Shown piece after piece: positions 25,854 through 33,917 of a DNA stretch of 33,917 nt. Location: positions 1 through 33,917 of the forward strand of contig BCAA01000023.1 in assembly GCA_001305115.1 (NCBI GenBank), in the 5' to 3' direction. The DNA is from Clostridia bacterium UC5.1-1E11 (GTDB taxonomy: Bacteria > Bacillota > Clostridia > Oscillospirales > Acutalibacteraceae). The position numbers and the translations under genes were made by a program. The notes beneath the pieces are model-generated. The model was not told where the DNA came from and made no database searches. It worked only from the letters and a program-made list of their open reading frames with translations. Every line of letters starts with the position of its first letter. Position 1 is the stretch's first letter.

Positions 25854-26347
25854 TCCTCAATCCCTCCAAAGTCGTCGTCCAACAGCCGGACGCTGGAAGC
25901 GTCCTTCCTGGCTACGGAACGTTCGTCTCCTTCCTCCATCCGCAAAATCATCGTATTGTCCCGGTAATCCTGTAAAATCCCGGCGATCTCCCTCTGTCCG
26001 TCCTCATCCGGCCGAATCAGCTTGATCTGCACCGGCGCGCCCAAATAAGCGGCGAAATGCTCGTCGCGTGTGAGCTCACGGTTCATCCCCGGAGAGCAGA
26101 CCTCCAGGCAATAGGACTGCTCGACTGGGTCCAACTCATCGAGCGGTCCGTTGATCGCACGGCTCATCGCCTCACAGTCCTCGATGCCGATCCCCTCCGG
26201 CTTGTCGATAAAAATGCGCAGAAACCAGTCTGCACCCTCCTTGACAAAGCGTACGTCCCAGAGCATCAGCCCCAGATCCCGCGCAATCGGCTCTGCCAGC
26301 CGCCGCACCAGGGCGACGGTATTGCCGCCTTTCTTTTTCGCTGCCAA
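25850..26347 (-). CDS. rimP: ribosome maturation factor RimP
   Basis: 165 residues needed for 30S maturation. Family signature runs: LAEPIARDLGLMLWDVRFVK, ADWFLRIFIDKPEGIGIEDC, LEVCSPGMNRELTRDEHFAA. The best start is TTG at 26347: TATGAGGTG lies six bases upstream and the product begins M-AAKKKGG, as is usual. The longer open frame (to 26404) would translate through a terminator-like hairpin and was rejected. It is the first gene of the operon and overlaps nusA by four bases. Confidence 0.93.
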   Translation of the reverse strand: MAAKKKGGNTVALVRRLAEPIARDLGLMLWDVRFVKEGADWFLRIFIDKPEGIGIEDCEAMSRAINGPLDELDPVEQSYCLEVCSPGMNRELTRDEHFAAYLGAPVQIKLIRPDEDGQREIAGILQDYRDNTMILRMEEGDERSVARKDASSVRLLDDDFGGIEE

Positions 26348-26371
26348 TCGTTTCACCTCATAATGCAAACA

Positions 26372-26395
26372 AAAGAGTGGGTTGCCCCACTCTTT
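26372..26395 (-). promoter_or_regulatory. rimP leader hairpin, candidate attenuator
   Basis: A 10-bp perfect stem (AAAGAGTGGG/CCCACTCTTT) closed on the transcribed strand by a GCAA tetraloop of the GNRA class and followed by TTTTGTTTG. It lies between the promoter and the rimP start, where read-through control of the whole nusA-infB operon would act. Similar leader hairpins before rimP are familiar in Firmicutes, but I cannot name the family with certainty. Confidence 0.6.
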
Positions 26396-26421
26396 CATCC
26401 TCACATAATATTACTTTGTAT

Positions 26422-26450
26422 AGTGTAGCACAACTGTTGGAAAAATGCAA
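26422..26450 (-). promoter_or_regulatory. sigma-A promoter of the rimP-nusA-infB operon
   Basis: TTGCAT (26445-26450) and TACACT (26422-26427) on the minus strand are 17 bases apart, about 75 bases before the rimP start. Confidence 0.65.
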
Positions 26451-26626
26451 GGGTACGCGGCGGAGATATGCGGTTTTTCTGCGATGATCCGCGCTTCATC
26501 CCCCATTTATGCGAACGTATCCAACGCTTCCCTATGTCGCAGCTGGCTGGTGGACGGTCCTCGGGGCAAAACAAGACCAAATGTCTCTCTGTCCCCCTGA
26601 GGCGGCCATCCCCGCCAAAGCAACTT

Positions 26627-27163
26627 TTATTCCTCCATTTGCTTTGCGAGGAAGAAGGCGGCCGCTTGAACGAGTTTTTCATCGGTCTCGCCCGCTGGCT
26701 CCTGCGTATCGCTGGAAAGCAGAACGACTGCGCCATTGACATCGCTTGATGCGATAATCGGGTAAAGGACGCAAGCGGTCCGGTCGATCCCCTCCACGGG
26801 ACGAATCTCTCCGGCCTCCCCATTCGGATAGGACATCCGATTCTGCATATACTCCTCCAATTCCGGCGATACACGGCGTTCTAGGTATTCCTTCTTTGAG
26901 ACGCCAGCGACAGCAATGACATGGTCACGGTCGCATACAACCACCGGCCGGTTGGTTACCTTATTGAGAACCTCTGCATACTGCCCAGCAAAGGTAGACA
27001 TTTCTCCCACGGGCGAATATTTTTTAAAGATAACGCCCCCCTGTGCATCTGTAAAAATTTCCAATGCATCCCCTTCCCGAATGCGCAGAGTGCGGCGGAT
27101 TTCCTTTGGGATGACGACACGTCCGAGATCGTCGATTCTTCTTACGATTCCTGTGGCCTTCAA
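26627..27163 (-). CDS. spoVT: stage V sporulation protein T
   Basis: 178 residues, an AbrB-type swapped-hairpin DNA-binding domain (1-50: GIVRRIDDLGRVVIPKEIRR, TLRIREGDALEIF) and a C-terminal GAF domain (about 55-178). SpoVT regulates sigma-G genes in the forespore of Bacillus; its presence implies a spore former or recent ancestor. The start is TTG at 27163, fixed by TCAGGAGGG eight bases upstream and by the conserved MKATGIVRRID start. A perfect 10-bp tandem repeat lies just upstream and may be an operator. It is separate from the rimP operon. Confidence 0.95.
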   Translation of the reverse strand: MKATGIVRRIDDLGRVVIPKEIRRTLRIREGDALEIFTDAQGGVIFKKYSPVGEMSTFAGQYAEVLNKVTNRPVVVCDRDHVIAVAGVSKKEYLERRVSPELEEYMQNRMSYPNGEAGEIRPVEGIDRTACVLYPIIASSDVNGAVVLLSSDTQEPAGETDEKLVQAAAFFLAKQMEE

Positions 27164-27189
27164 AGTTGATTCCCTCCTGATTATCTATA

Positions 27190-27209
27190 TTTGACCTTTT
27201 TTGACCTTT
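27190..27209 (-). promoter_or_regulatory. 10-bp perfect tandem repeat upstream of spoVT
   Basis: TTTGACCTTT occurs twice with no gap (27190-27199, 27200-27209), one helical turn apart, 27 bases before the spoVT start. The position suits a repressor or autoregulatory site. No strong sigma-G promoter could be matched: GCATG and CATGTAA words are present at 14-base spacing, which is too short. Confidence 0.45.
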
Positions 27210-27381
27210 CTGTTACATGTTCGAAAAGCGTGTCATGCCCTTATTATCCGCAGGAAAGTCCTGACTATGCAGGTTTTGCTTGGGCAATTTTTCGGACATG
27301 GGAATCCATTGAAAGGAATAAACCGTCAGAAGCCGGCCGCATGCCAAAGGGACGAACCTAAGACATTATTAAGACACTCTA

Positions 27382-27481
27382 CCGCATTAGTCTATACTGA
27401 ATACAGGCAAGCAAAGTGACTTATCAAGATGGTTTGCCGCATTTGCCTGTGCTGAATATAGGCAAGCAGGGCAGATTATCC
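27382..27481. repeat. two-copy imperfect direct repeat, 45 bp, period 55
   Basis: Copies at 27382-27426 and 27437-27481 share CCGCATT, CTGAATA, AGGCAAGCA and TTATC in the same order with about ten differences. No coding frame or pairing explains them. Confidence 0.55.
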
Positions 27482-27823
27482 AGTAAATCTATACTTAAAC
27501 AAGCCATATGAAATCAATGAATTTTGACTATTGCATCGTTTTAGGAGCTGAAGGTTCTTTTATAAAAAGGACTTCCCGGACATTGTTCTGTCCCCACGTG
27601 GTTACGAAAATACCTACAGGGCAAAAATGCAGGCGAATAAATTCATTTTCGAAGTTTATGCGCTATCTTCCGAAACAGGCCAACAAAAATCCCTCTGCCT
27701 CTATACAAATTTGAAAAAAGTCGTATAATAAAAGGCAGACTTTTTTTAATTTGTAAAAGGCCGGCATACATCCCGCTTTTCGGCCTGTATCAGAATGGAT
27801 TTTCAAAATTAGGAGGGGTACCA

Positions 27824-28281
27824 TTGAAAAAACAATATATGCCCGGATGCTTGGATGGATTGTTCTCATCGCGTTGTTTTGTACCGGATGTGCTGCACGT
27901 TCTCCCATCACCGCAGAGGAGTTCGAAACACAGGCCTCTGCGGTTGGATTTACTGTAGAAACTCCCAGTGTCGATCCTGAAACCTATGTTTCCGCACGCA
28001 CAGCCTATGACGAAACCATCGATATGCAGATCGATTTTGCTGTCTGTGCGGATCAGGAAACTGCCACGACCACTTACAATGGCCTCAAAGAATTTATCGG
28101 GGAACCTAAGACCGCCGAAAAAACGACAAATGTGGATTCGGCTGCGTATAGCAAATATACGGTTGAAAACGGCGAGTTGTATTTTGTGGTCGCCCGTATT
28201 GAGGACACTGTGCTCTATGGAACCGGTAAGCTGGCCCAGCGCAGTAAGATGGACGAGTTGCTTGGCGCCATCCATTATTGA
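27824..28281 (+). CDS. small lipoprotein of unknown function (one-base frameshift at the start)
   Basis: A TTG start at 27824 sits five bases after AGGAGGGG. As given, the frame after TTG-AAA-AAA is wrong; adding one base to the six-A run 27827-27832 gives MKKTIYARMLGWIVLIALFCTGC, a textbook lipoprotein signal with lipobox FCTGC and Cys23. The mature domain of about 130 residues contains ITAEEFETQASAVGFTVE, a pair of strands (FAVCADQETATTTYNGL) and a closing KMDELLGAIHY. This resembles the small lipoproteins of Clostridia that share an EFxxxxxxxGF start, with no known role. It is monocistronic and ends at the bidirectional terminator at 28325-28372. Confidence 0.78.
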
Positions 28282-28324
28282 GAAGGGGGCTTTCCATTGC
28301 AGGAGGCTTCCCCATAAAACCAAA

Positions 28325-28372
28325 AAAGAACGGATATGCGTTTGTATTTTCAAGCGCATATCCGTTTTTGTT
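28325..28372. terminator. bidirectional terminator between convergent genes
   Basis: AACGGATATGCG (28329-28340) pairs with CGCATATCCGTT (28355-28366), extended by four more pairs inward. TTTTTGTTTG follows on the plus strand and TTCTTTTTTGG on the minus strand. Confidence 0.85.
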
Positions 28373-28456
28373 TGTCCCCTGGGCTCTTGCCCCGGTTCCC
28401 TTTTCAAAGCTACGTACTTTCTAAGTCTCTAAACGCCGGGTCAATTCCCTGCATTC

Positions 28457-31041
28457 CTACTTTTCTTTGGTCACAAACGGCTCATATGGTTTCTTTTGCA
28501 GCCGGTGGTTTCGGCGCATCAGCCAAATAATCCCTACAACAATTGCCGCCAGAAGAATTCCTCCGCCCACCGTGGGCACTATCCACGGAATTCCACCCCC
28601 CGCCATATCCTGCGGTGGAGCAATGGCTGCTGTCAGTAGGTCGTTGGATGAATAGGAGCGCCGCTGTGTGTCGGTCCATTCGGATGACTGATAGGCCATG
28701 AGTACATTTCCTTTGCTATCCATCGCACCCTCTATCCCATGCAATGCTGTTCCATGGTTGATATATGTCTGAACAGCGCTACAGGCTCCTGTTTCAGGGC
28801 TATAAAATGCACCATTCAGTTGGAATGCGCCCTCTTCTCCTGCGTGCAACCAATAGAGGAATACCAGTTCCCCGTTGGTCACTGCGTCAAACGAGGAAGT
28901 CTTCGCTTCCGGGACCAGAATCCGCTCCTCGCCCTGCTGTTCACAGGCAATAGAGCCATCCTCTCCGCAGTAAAAGCGTGTCCCTGCGATCTCGATACCA
29001 TCCGCATCGTCCGGCTGCTCCATCGGAACCATCATCTGTAGCGCCGTCCCATCCCCAAAATGCGCATCCGCAATTCCATCTTCCGGCTGTACGTGCCAGG
29101 TCCCCTGCTCATAAACAGCCTGATAGCTGCGATTTTGCCCTTCTGAGAACAAAAGATCTCCACGGTCGTTTACCAGCCAACCGGCGCAAACCTTTCCATC
29201 CACTACGGCTAGGTTGTGCATGCCACAGTACCCTTCGATTCCTTCTGTAAGGTTTGTCACTTCCTGTACCTGTCCATCCCGAAGCACCGCAGCATAAAGA
29301 TCCATCGAACGCGCGTATTCGGAGGAATCGACAGTTCCGGAAAATTCTTGGTCAGCATTCTGCCAAAGCAGGTACACATCGCCGCCGGATACCACTGCCC
29401 GCGGGGCGAAGTCCGCGGTTCCGTCATCGTAAACCGGTACAGGATCGCTCCACCGCCGGCCATCAAATACCGAATAAACCAGCCGGTAACGGTTTATATC
29501 CGCGCGATCAGAAGCATCTTCCAGCCAAAACAGCACTGCCGGACCCGTATAACCGCCGGATGAAACAGAGCCACTGCCCGTTGGTACGAACACCGGGTCC
29601 GCATTATCCCCCGCGTCTTCCACCACTGGAGCGCCCTCTTCGGTGGGGATCGAGGGTGCCGCGTCCGGATGAAACTGTTGGCTGTCCTCTCCAGCCGTCC
29701 CTGTCTCACTCCGCCCTGGGAACCGGTCCACAGGCTTGGGCATTTCATAGGTATCGCCATCTTCATCAGAAATCACCGGATAGTACTGCCAGTAGTATCC
29801 TTCCCAAGTGCGCTCGAATCCCAATAGCTTTACCACCGCACGCAGGTTTCCGCCCAACTGCACAAAATCCTGTAGGACATCCTCGCCGTTGGCCAAGTCC
29901 GCCCGCATTGTAAAGTTGACGCCGCCGGTCAACTCGGCGCCCAGTTTTAATTTTACCTTTCCTATGGTAATCCCCTGTTCAAACTTTTTCCCCAAATAGG
30001 CGTAGGCGGACCCCGAGCAGGAGATCGCTGGCACTAAGCGCAGGGAACCGTCCTCTTCGTGGGAACTTACCAGCCGAATCTGCGGTGTAAGCTCGCCATC
30101 GACGCCCCCAAAGAGAAAACTTAAATCCTGCGACAGCTTGATGGAAGCTGTTACATCCGAGCTTACCAGCTCCAACTGGGCTTGGTCCTCGTTCCAACGG
30201 GCCACAACCTCCCCCGCAACGGACACGTTTCCCTGAAACAGCATTTCCGCCAGCCCATTCAGCTTGAACGATCCTTTATAGTCTCCTGTTTGCTTATCCC
30301 GCGTAAGCGTCACCTCGTTGGAAAGCAAGTGATCGGCCTTAATGGGAAACGGAAGCGATTCCAGCTGCAATTCCGCGTTCAGCAGAACCGGACCATAGGC
30401 CTCTGCCACAAAGGTTGGTGGATCTATCGGGATGGTAAACACTTCCGGCAAGGGTTCCAGCTCTACAGTCAATGTTTCGGCCAGTTCCCGGATGGTTACA
30501 GGAAGCTTCCGGCTTTGATATCCGTCGCAGGAGACCAGCACATCCGTGGTCCCATTGAGGTGCATATGCGGGTCGCTTTTCGAGACCTTTCCGGAGTCAT
30601 CCGTCTGTGCCGGTCCCAGCACCCCTCCCATCACAGTCGCGCCCTTCAACGGCGCCCCGGTCGCTTTATCCTTGACAACAACGGTTTGGGTATGTTCGCC
30701 GCATCCCGCCATAATGCAGTCGTCGCACAGGCCGGAGGTATTCCCCAGGGTAGAATTCTCACAGTGCATACAATACGGCTGAGGCGGCGTCCAAAGAATG
30801 ATACTCCATTTATTCCTGTCCGAAGCCCAGCAGGCGTAACACCGGCTGTCCTCCGCCCAATCGCCTTCCCGCTCAAACAGGGCGCCCCACAGGACGAACA
30901 TTCCCCCACCGGAGGCTGTACATAATAGGATTCCGGAAGATCGCCTTCTGCGGCCTTGGCAACCGTAACTCCCGCCCCCATCGGTCCCAAAACGGTTAAA
31001 AGCATCGTCAAACACAAGAAAATCCCAATTCCTTTTTTCAT
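28457..31041 (-). CDS. large membrane-anchored secreted protein with Cys-rich N-terminus (one-base frameshift)
   Basis: About 861 residues after repair. Start at 31041: signal peptide MKKGIGIFLCLTMLLTVLG ... VAKA with cleavage near 31. Residues 48-114 hold nine cysteines in CxxC-like pairs (48/51, 68/71, 91/94, 106/109, plus 114), resembling two zinc ribbons. Next a carboxypeptidase-regulatory/CNA-B-like fold (TVVVKDKATGAPLKGATVMG), a long beta-rich region, an acidic/Pro-rich linker (about 455-505), and a propeller-like repeat region (LVYSVFDGRRWSDPVPV, AVVSGGDVYLLWQN, GWLVNDRGDLLFSEGQ). A C-terminal membrane helix (IPWIVPTVGGGILLAAIVVG) and basic tail end it. The two frames meet at the four-C run 30885-30888; one base gives CSSCGGALFEREGDW. 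No named family is recognised for the whole. It lies between the second GLUG gene and a terminator. Confidence 0.7.
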
Positions 31042-31120
31042 AAACGCCCGCCTTTCCTCTCCCATTTCCATTTAAGGTTCCAGCCCCATTATACCGGCCG
31101 CCCGGCATCAAAACAAGGAA

Positions 31121-31159
31121 CGCCCTCTATTTCCCATAAAGTTTGGGAAATAGAGGGCG
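31121..31159. repeat. 16-bp perfect inverted repeat
   Basis: CGCCCTCTATTTCCCA (31121-31136) and its exact complement (31144-31159) around a 7-base loop. It lies 80 bases before the start of the gene at 31041, downstream of the gene ending at 31274. No U tract; it is distinct from the true terminator at 31209-31243. Its outer CGCCCTC matches the ends of the MITE-like repeats. Confidence 0.6.
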
Positions 31160-31208
31160 CATTCCCTTCTTCATTTCTCTTCGAGGCGCCCTTCGGCCCA
31201 ATAGACGT

Positions 31209-31243
31209 AAAAAACCCTGGCGGGAATATAATTCCCGCCAGGG
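31209..31243 (-). terminator. terminator of the second TasA-like/GLUG gene
   Basis: CCCTGGCGGGAAT pairs with ATTCCCGCCAGGG over a short loop (31215-31243) and is followed on the minus strand by TTTTTT (31209-31214). A textbook rho-independent terminator 30 bases past the stop. Confidence 0.88.
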
Positions 31244-31273
31244 CCTTCCAATCGATTACCAAAATTCTCGAAA

Positions 31274-33917
31274 TTATGCAACTTCCCACGCCAACTTCGG
31301 ATAAGATCCGCTCTCGCAAACCCATGCATTATTTCCTTGAATGCCTGTCAGAGTTCCACTTTGAAGCTGAGCCGCTGTTTTATTAATGCCTTTGTTGCGA
31401 TTTGAAGTTGTAAAATTGGACTCATAATAGACATTTGTCGCAATCGGATTAGCTCCTGCCGCCGCGTCAATTGCGCCAATGCAACGATGCGCTATCCCAT
31501 TTGAATTAGACGATACGCTCCCAGTCGATCTGGAATAGCAATTCTTTACGGTCCCTGCATTATAACCAATGAAACCGCCGACGCCACTATAACCTGCAAC
31601 ATTTTGGCTCGTGTTGTTGTAACAATTTTCGATGGTCGCTCCACGCTGATTGCTGCCAACCAGGCCGCCAACATACTGAACAGCTAACTGACTGCTCGTA
31701 GCCGTCGATGACGCAGAATTTACACCACCAGTTGAATAGCACCCTTCAATCGTACCAAAATTAATACCTACTAAACCGCCAACATTAATATATCCTACTG
31801 CCTCTACAGAGGAAGAACAATTGCGCACGGTTCCCTGGTTCTCCCCCGTAATACCGCCTATGCGGCCACTTGTCTGCACGGTAGATCTTCCCAAGCCTTC
31901 CACCGTTCCTCCATTCACAACGTGGCAATTCTCGATCAGTCCCTTGTTGAGACCGGCAACTACACCCACGGTACTGGCGCCAGACGAATATGGGTCCTCA
32001 ATAACCAAATTTTTTTATTTCTCCCTCATTAGCAGCAAACAAACCAATCCACCCATATTCTGTTCCATAGTCAATCTTTAAATTAGAAATTGTATGTCCG
32101 TTCCCATCCAACGAACCGGTAAAAGGAGTATCCGTTACTCCCAAACCGATTGTCGAGAAATAGCCTCGATTTTCATTGTTCCCTAAATTGATCGAATCTC
32201 CCAGTACAAAATGAGAGTTTATACTCCAGCGGATATTATCAAACTGAACTGCACTGCTAACAACATAAGGATTTTCAGGAGAACCCTCACCAGACTTGTA
32301 AAGCCCCGTCTGCAGCTCAAATACAACTGGATTTGGCGTCGCCGTCCCTGCTACAGGATCTAATGTAACAGACTGGCTACCACTCTGCCCACTAGCTAAC
32401 ATATAGCGGGACTGTGTCTGGCCAGTTTGACTATCATAGTCGTTATCGTACTTTTTGACCCAGCTCAAATCGGCATTAATGGTATAAGAAGTGACGTCCC
32501 CTTTAACAGTAAATGGTACTGTTTCTGTGTGTCGAATGGAATCTCCTTCCTTATATTGAACCGTTACAGAATAATCGTAATCTTTGCTAGGATCACCGCC
32601 TTCTGCCTTCTTCACCACAAACGAGACATATGCTACACGCTTGCCATCCACTGTATTATCTTCGTCTTTAAAATCGTCCAGATATGTGATCTTCACAGAA
32701 ACCCCTGGCGTTGGAAATTCATAACCTTCCGGAAGATGATCTTTTACGACAGGCGTATCTGTGGAATAGGTATACTTCTGCCCAATGGTAGCTTCCACCG
32801 TATCTGTATAGCTATCCACAATCGCATCGTTCCCCACTAACGCCTGATCGACATAACGGATCACAACGTTCGCTTCTTCTGAACGCACCTTAAAGATGAT
32901 TTCTTCCGGTGTTACATTCCCTTCTGCATCTACCTGAACAGAAACCGTCTGACCTGCCGGGTCATACGCAAAGCCCGCAGGCGGTGCAGGAATCGTAATC
33001 TCTTTTGGTTCATTCCCGTTGTTTCTCGCCACTCTTCCTTGCGCAGTGTTCCCGGTCACAAGGGTATATTCTCCCGGAGCCGCAAGAGAAATCGTGGCTG
33101 TTTTTACTTCACGGTCATCGGTTTCGTCCTCCGTATCAAACGTCGCTTCATATTTCACCGTGATCTCTACATTTTTCGCCTCTTCCGGCACCACCGTGAA
33201 AATAACCTTGCCTGGCGTCGCTTCGCCAGTCTTTTCATCCACAACTACATCCGTCTTCTGTTCTGCCGCCTCGGGGCTGTACACATAGCCTTCCGGCGCA
33301 TCATAGTTCACAGCTGCAATGGTAGTATTGCTCTTTACGGTCTCATTCTGGCTTTGTACCAGGTCACCTTCCGCAGTTCCTTCACGCCACTCGATGGTCA
33401 CGTTGTCCTCGAAGCGGTCCGGGTCCTCCGGATCGGTCGAGCTGGAACCGCCCTCGTCCGGCTTGCCAGCGCCGGTGTCGTCCATCTGGTAAGCATTCAG
33501 CACCAGCTTGCCGTGGAAATGCTGGCCCTGATAGGCGTTGTTCACGGTCTCCGGCAGATAGCCTGCGATCACATAGGTCGCTGTGCCCTGGGCCGGAAGC
33601 ATCGCCGTCATGTATGTATTGTTCGTCTCTTTCGCTGTGTTGTCCGACGCTACTTTGTCCGGATTTGCCTTAGCCTCGTCGTACGCTGTGTTCAGGTTGA
33701 CATCCTCAACCTTTGTCCAGGTTTCGCCCACCAGCTTGTAAACAAACACTTTCAGGACCGGCGCCAAACGGTTTACACAATCCTGCATCTTTTCGGGGTC
33801 CTGTTTGATCGTAATGTTGTTTTCCGTCAGGATCGGCTCCCCTGCTTCGCAGCCATCGCCTGCTTCCAAAGATAGCTTTACCTTTGCCGGCAGTGTGCCC
33901 TCATTTTTGATAACCAT
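31274..33917 (-). CDS. secreted TasA-like/GLUG surface protein, N-terminus outside window (one-base frameshift)
   Basis: At least 880 residues; the visible reading begins inside a TasA/camelysin-type domain (VIKNEGTLPAKVKLS, later TYVIAGYLPETVNNAYQGQH and FHGKLVLNAYQMDD), so the Met at the edge is internal. Then three or four Ig/MucBP-like beta modules with repeated phrasing (VTIEWREGTAEGD, AEGNVTPEEIIFKVRSEEAN, VVIRYVDQALVGND, VTVQYKEGDSIRHTETV). The C-terminus has NPYVVSSAVQFDNIRWSI, FTGSLDGNGHTISNLKI and five GLUG turns (VGVVAGLN, IGGITGENQG, VGGLVGINFG, VGGLVGSNQ, VGGFIGYNAG). The frame breaks at the seven-T run 32010-32016; removing one base gives GEIKNLVIEDPYSSG. No sortase signal or anchor follows. 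It is a larger paralogue of the protein at 12275-14118. Confidence 0.78.

Larger units (their letters stand above)
26348..26626 (-). other. spoVT-rimP intergenic region
   Basis: 279 bases holding the rimP promoter and leader. Nearer spoVT it is GC-rich with no clear terminator and no gene. Confidence 0.5.
27164..27823. other. divergent intergenic region upstream of spoVT and the lipoprotein
   Basis: 660 bases with no gene that has a ribosome binding site. It contains the spoVT operator-like repeat (27190-27209), a two-copy 45-bp repeat (27382-27481), and near the lipoprotein a TATAAT at 27724-27729 embedded in an AAAAAAGTC/GACTTTTTT inverted repeat (about 27714-27747). Confidence 0.5.

Noticed and set aside
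27190..27240. Sigma-G promoter of spoVT
   Set aside because: GCATG and CATGTAA words occur but at 14-base spacing, shorter than sigma-G promoters use.
27508..27714. 68-residue open frame upstream of the lipoprotein
   Set aside because: No ribosome binding site and no recognisable features.

Overview
The window looks like a chromosomal piece of a spore-forming, low-to-mid GC Firmicute of class Clostridia, most likely an Oscillospiraceae/Ruminococcaceae-type gut anaerobe. This rests on the classic rimP-nusA-ylxR-ylxQ-infB-rbfA-nrnA-truB-ribF translation/RNA gene order, a full spoVT, strong GGAGG-type ribosome binding sites, TTG starts, T-rich terminators and moderately GC-rich coding sequence. 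The placement below class level is inference.

Layout. 1-685: a possible gene tail and a small DUF2500-like membrane protein (+). 913-4340 (-): a DUF7916-like TIM-barrel protein, a phosphoglucomutase/phosphomannomutase and a YfcE-type phosphoesterase. 4487-5905 (+): three small unnamed genes in a row. 6068-9161 (-): proline synthesis genes proB-proA followed by a single-pass membrane protein. 9581-10876 (+): a KefB/CPA2 cation:proton antiporter. 11231-11644 (-): mscL with a zinc-ribbon tail. 11883-12130: a degenerate 63-bp tandem repeat. 12275-14118 (-): a TasA-like/GLUG surface protein, with a decayed IS3-family transposase behind its promoter. 14677-26347 (-): the rimP-to-ribF operon and the rpsO-pnp operon. 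26627-27163 (-): spoVT. 27824-28281 (+): a lipoprotein. 28457-31041 (-): a large membrane-anchored secreted protein with a cysteine-rich N-terminus. 31274-33917 (-): a second TasA-like/GLUG surface protein cut by the window end.

The most important caution is that eleven genes are each broken by exactly one single-base length change, mostly in or beside a short homopolymer. They include infB and nusA, which are essential or near-essential elsewhere, as well as proA. In each case adding or removing one base restores a full-length, motif-complete protein. I read these as assembly/sequencing indels, not pseudogenes, and give the whole span as one gene with the break marked.

The least-explained structure is a 92-bp perfect four-way-junction (cloverleaf) element at 20730-20821, between rbfA and nrnA, flanked by a G-run tract. 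Other unexplained items are an oppositely oriented pair of ~130-bp MITE-like repeats that both end genes as terminators, the hairpin-forming 63-bp tandem repeat, the secreted protein with nine N-terminal cysteines, and the three-gene cluster at 4487-5905. Several leaders (rimP, rpsO) and the rpsO-pnp gap carry stable RNA hairpins on the transcribed strand. No tRNA, rRNA or CRISPR array was seen.
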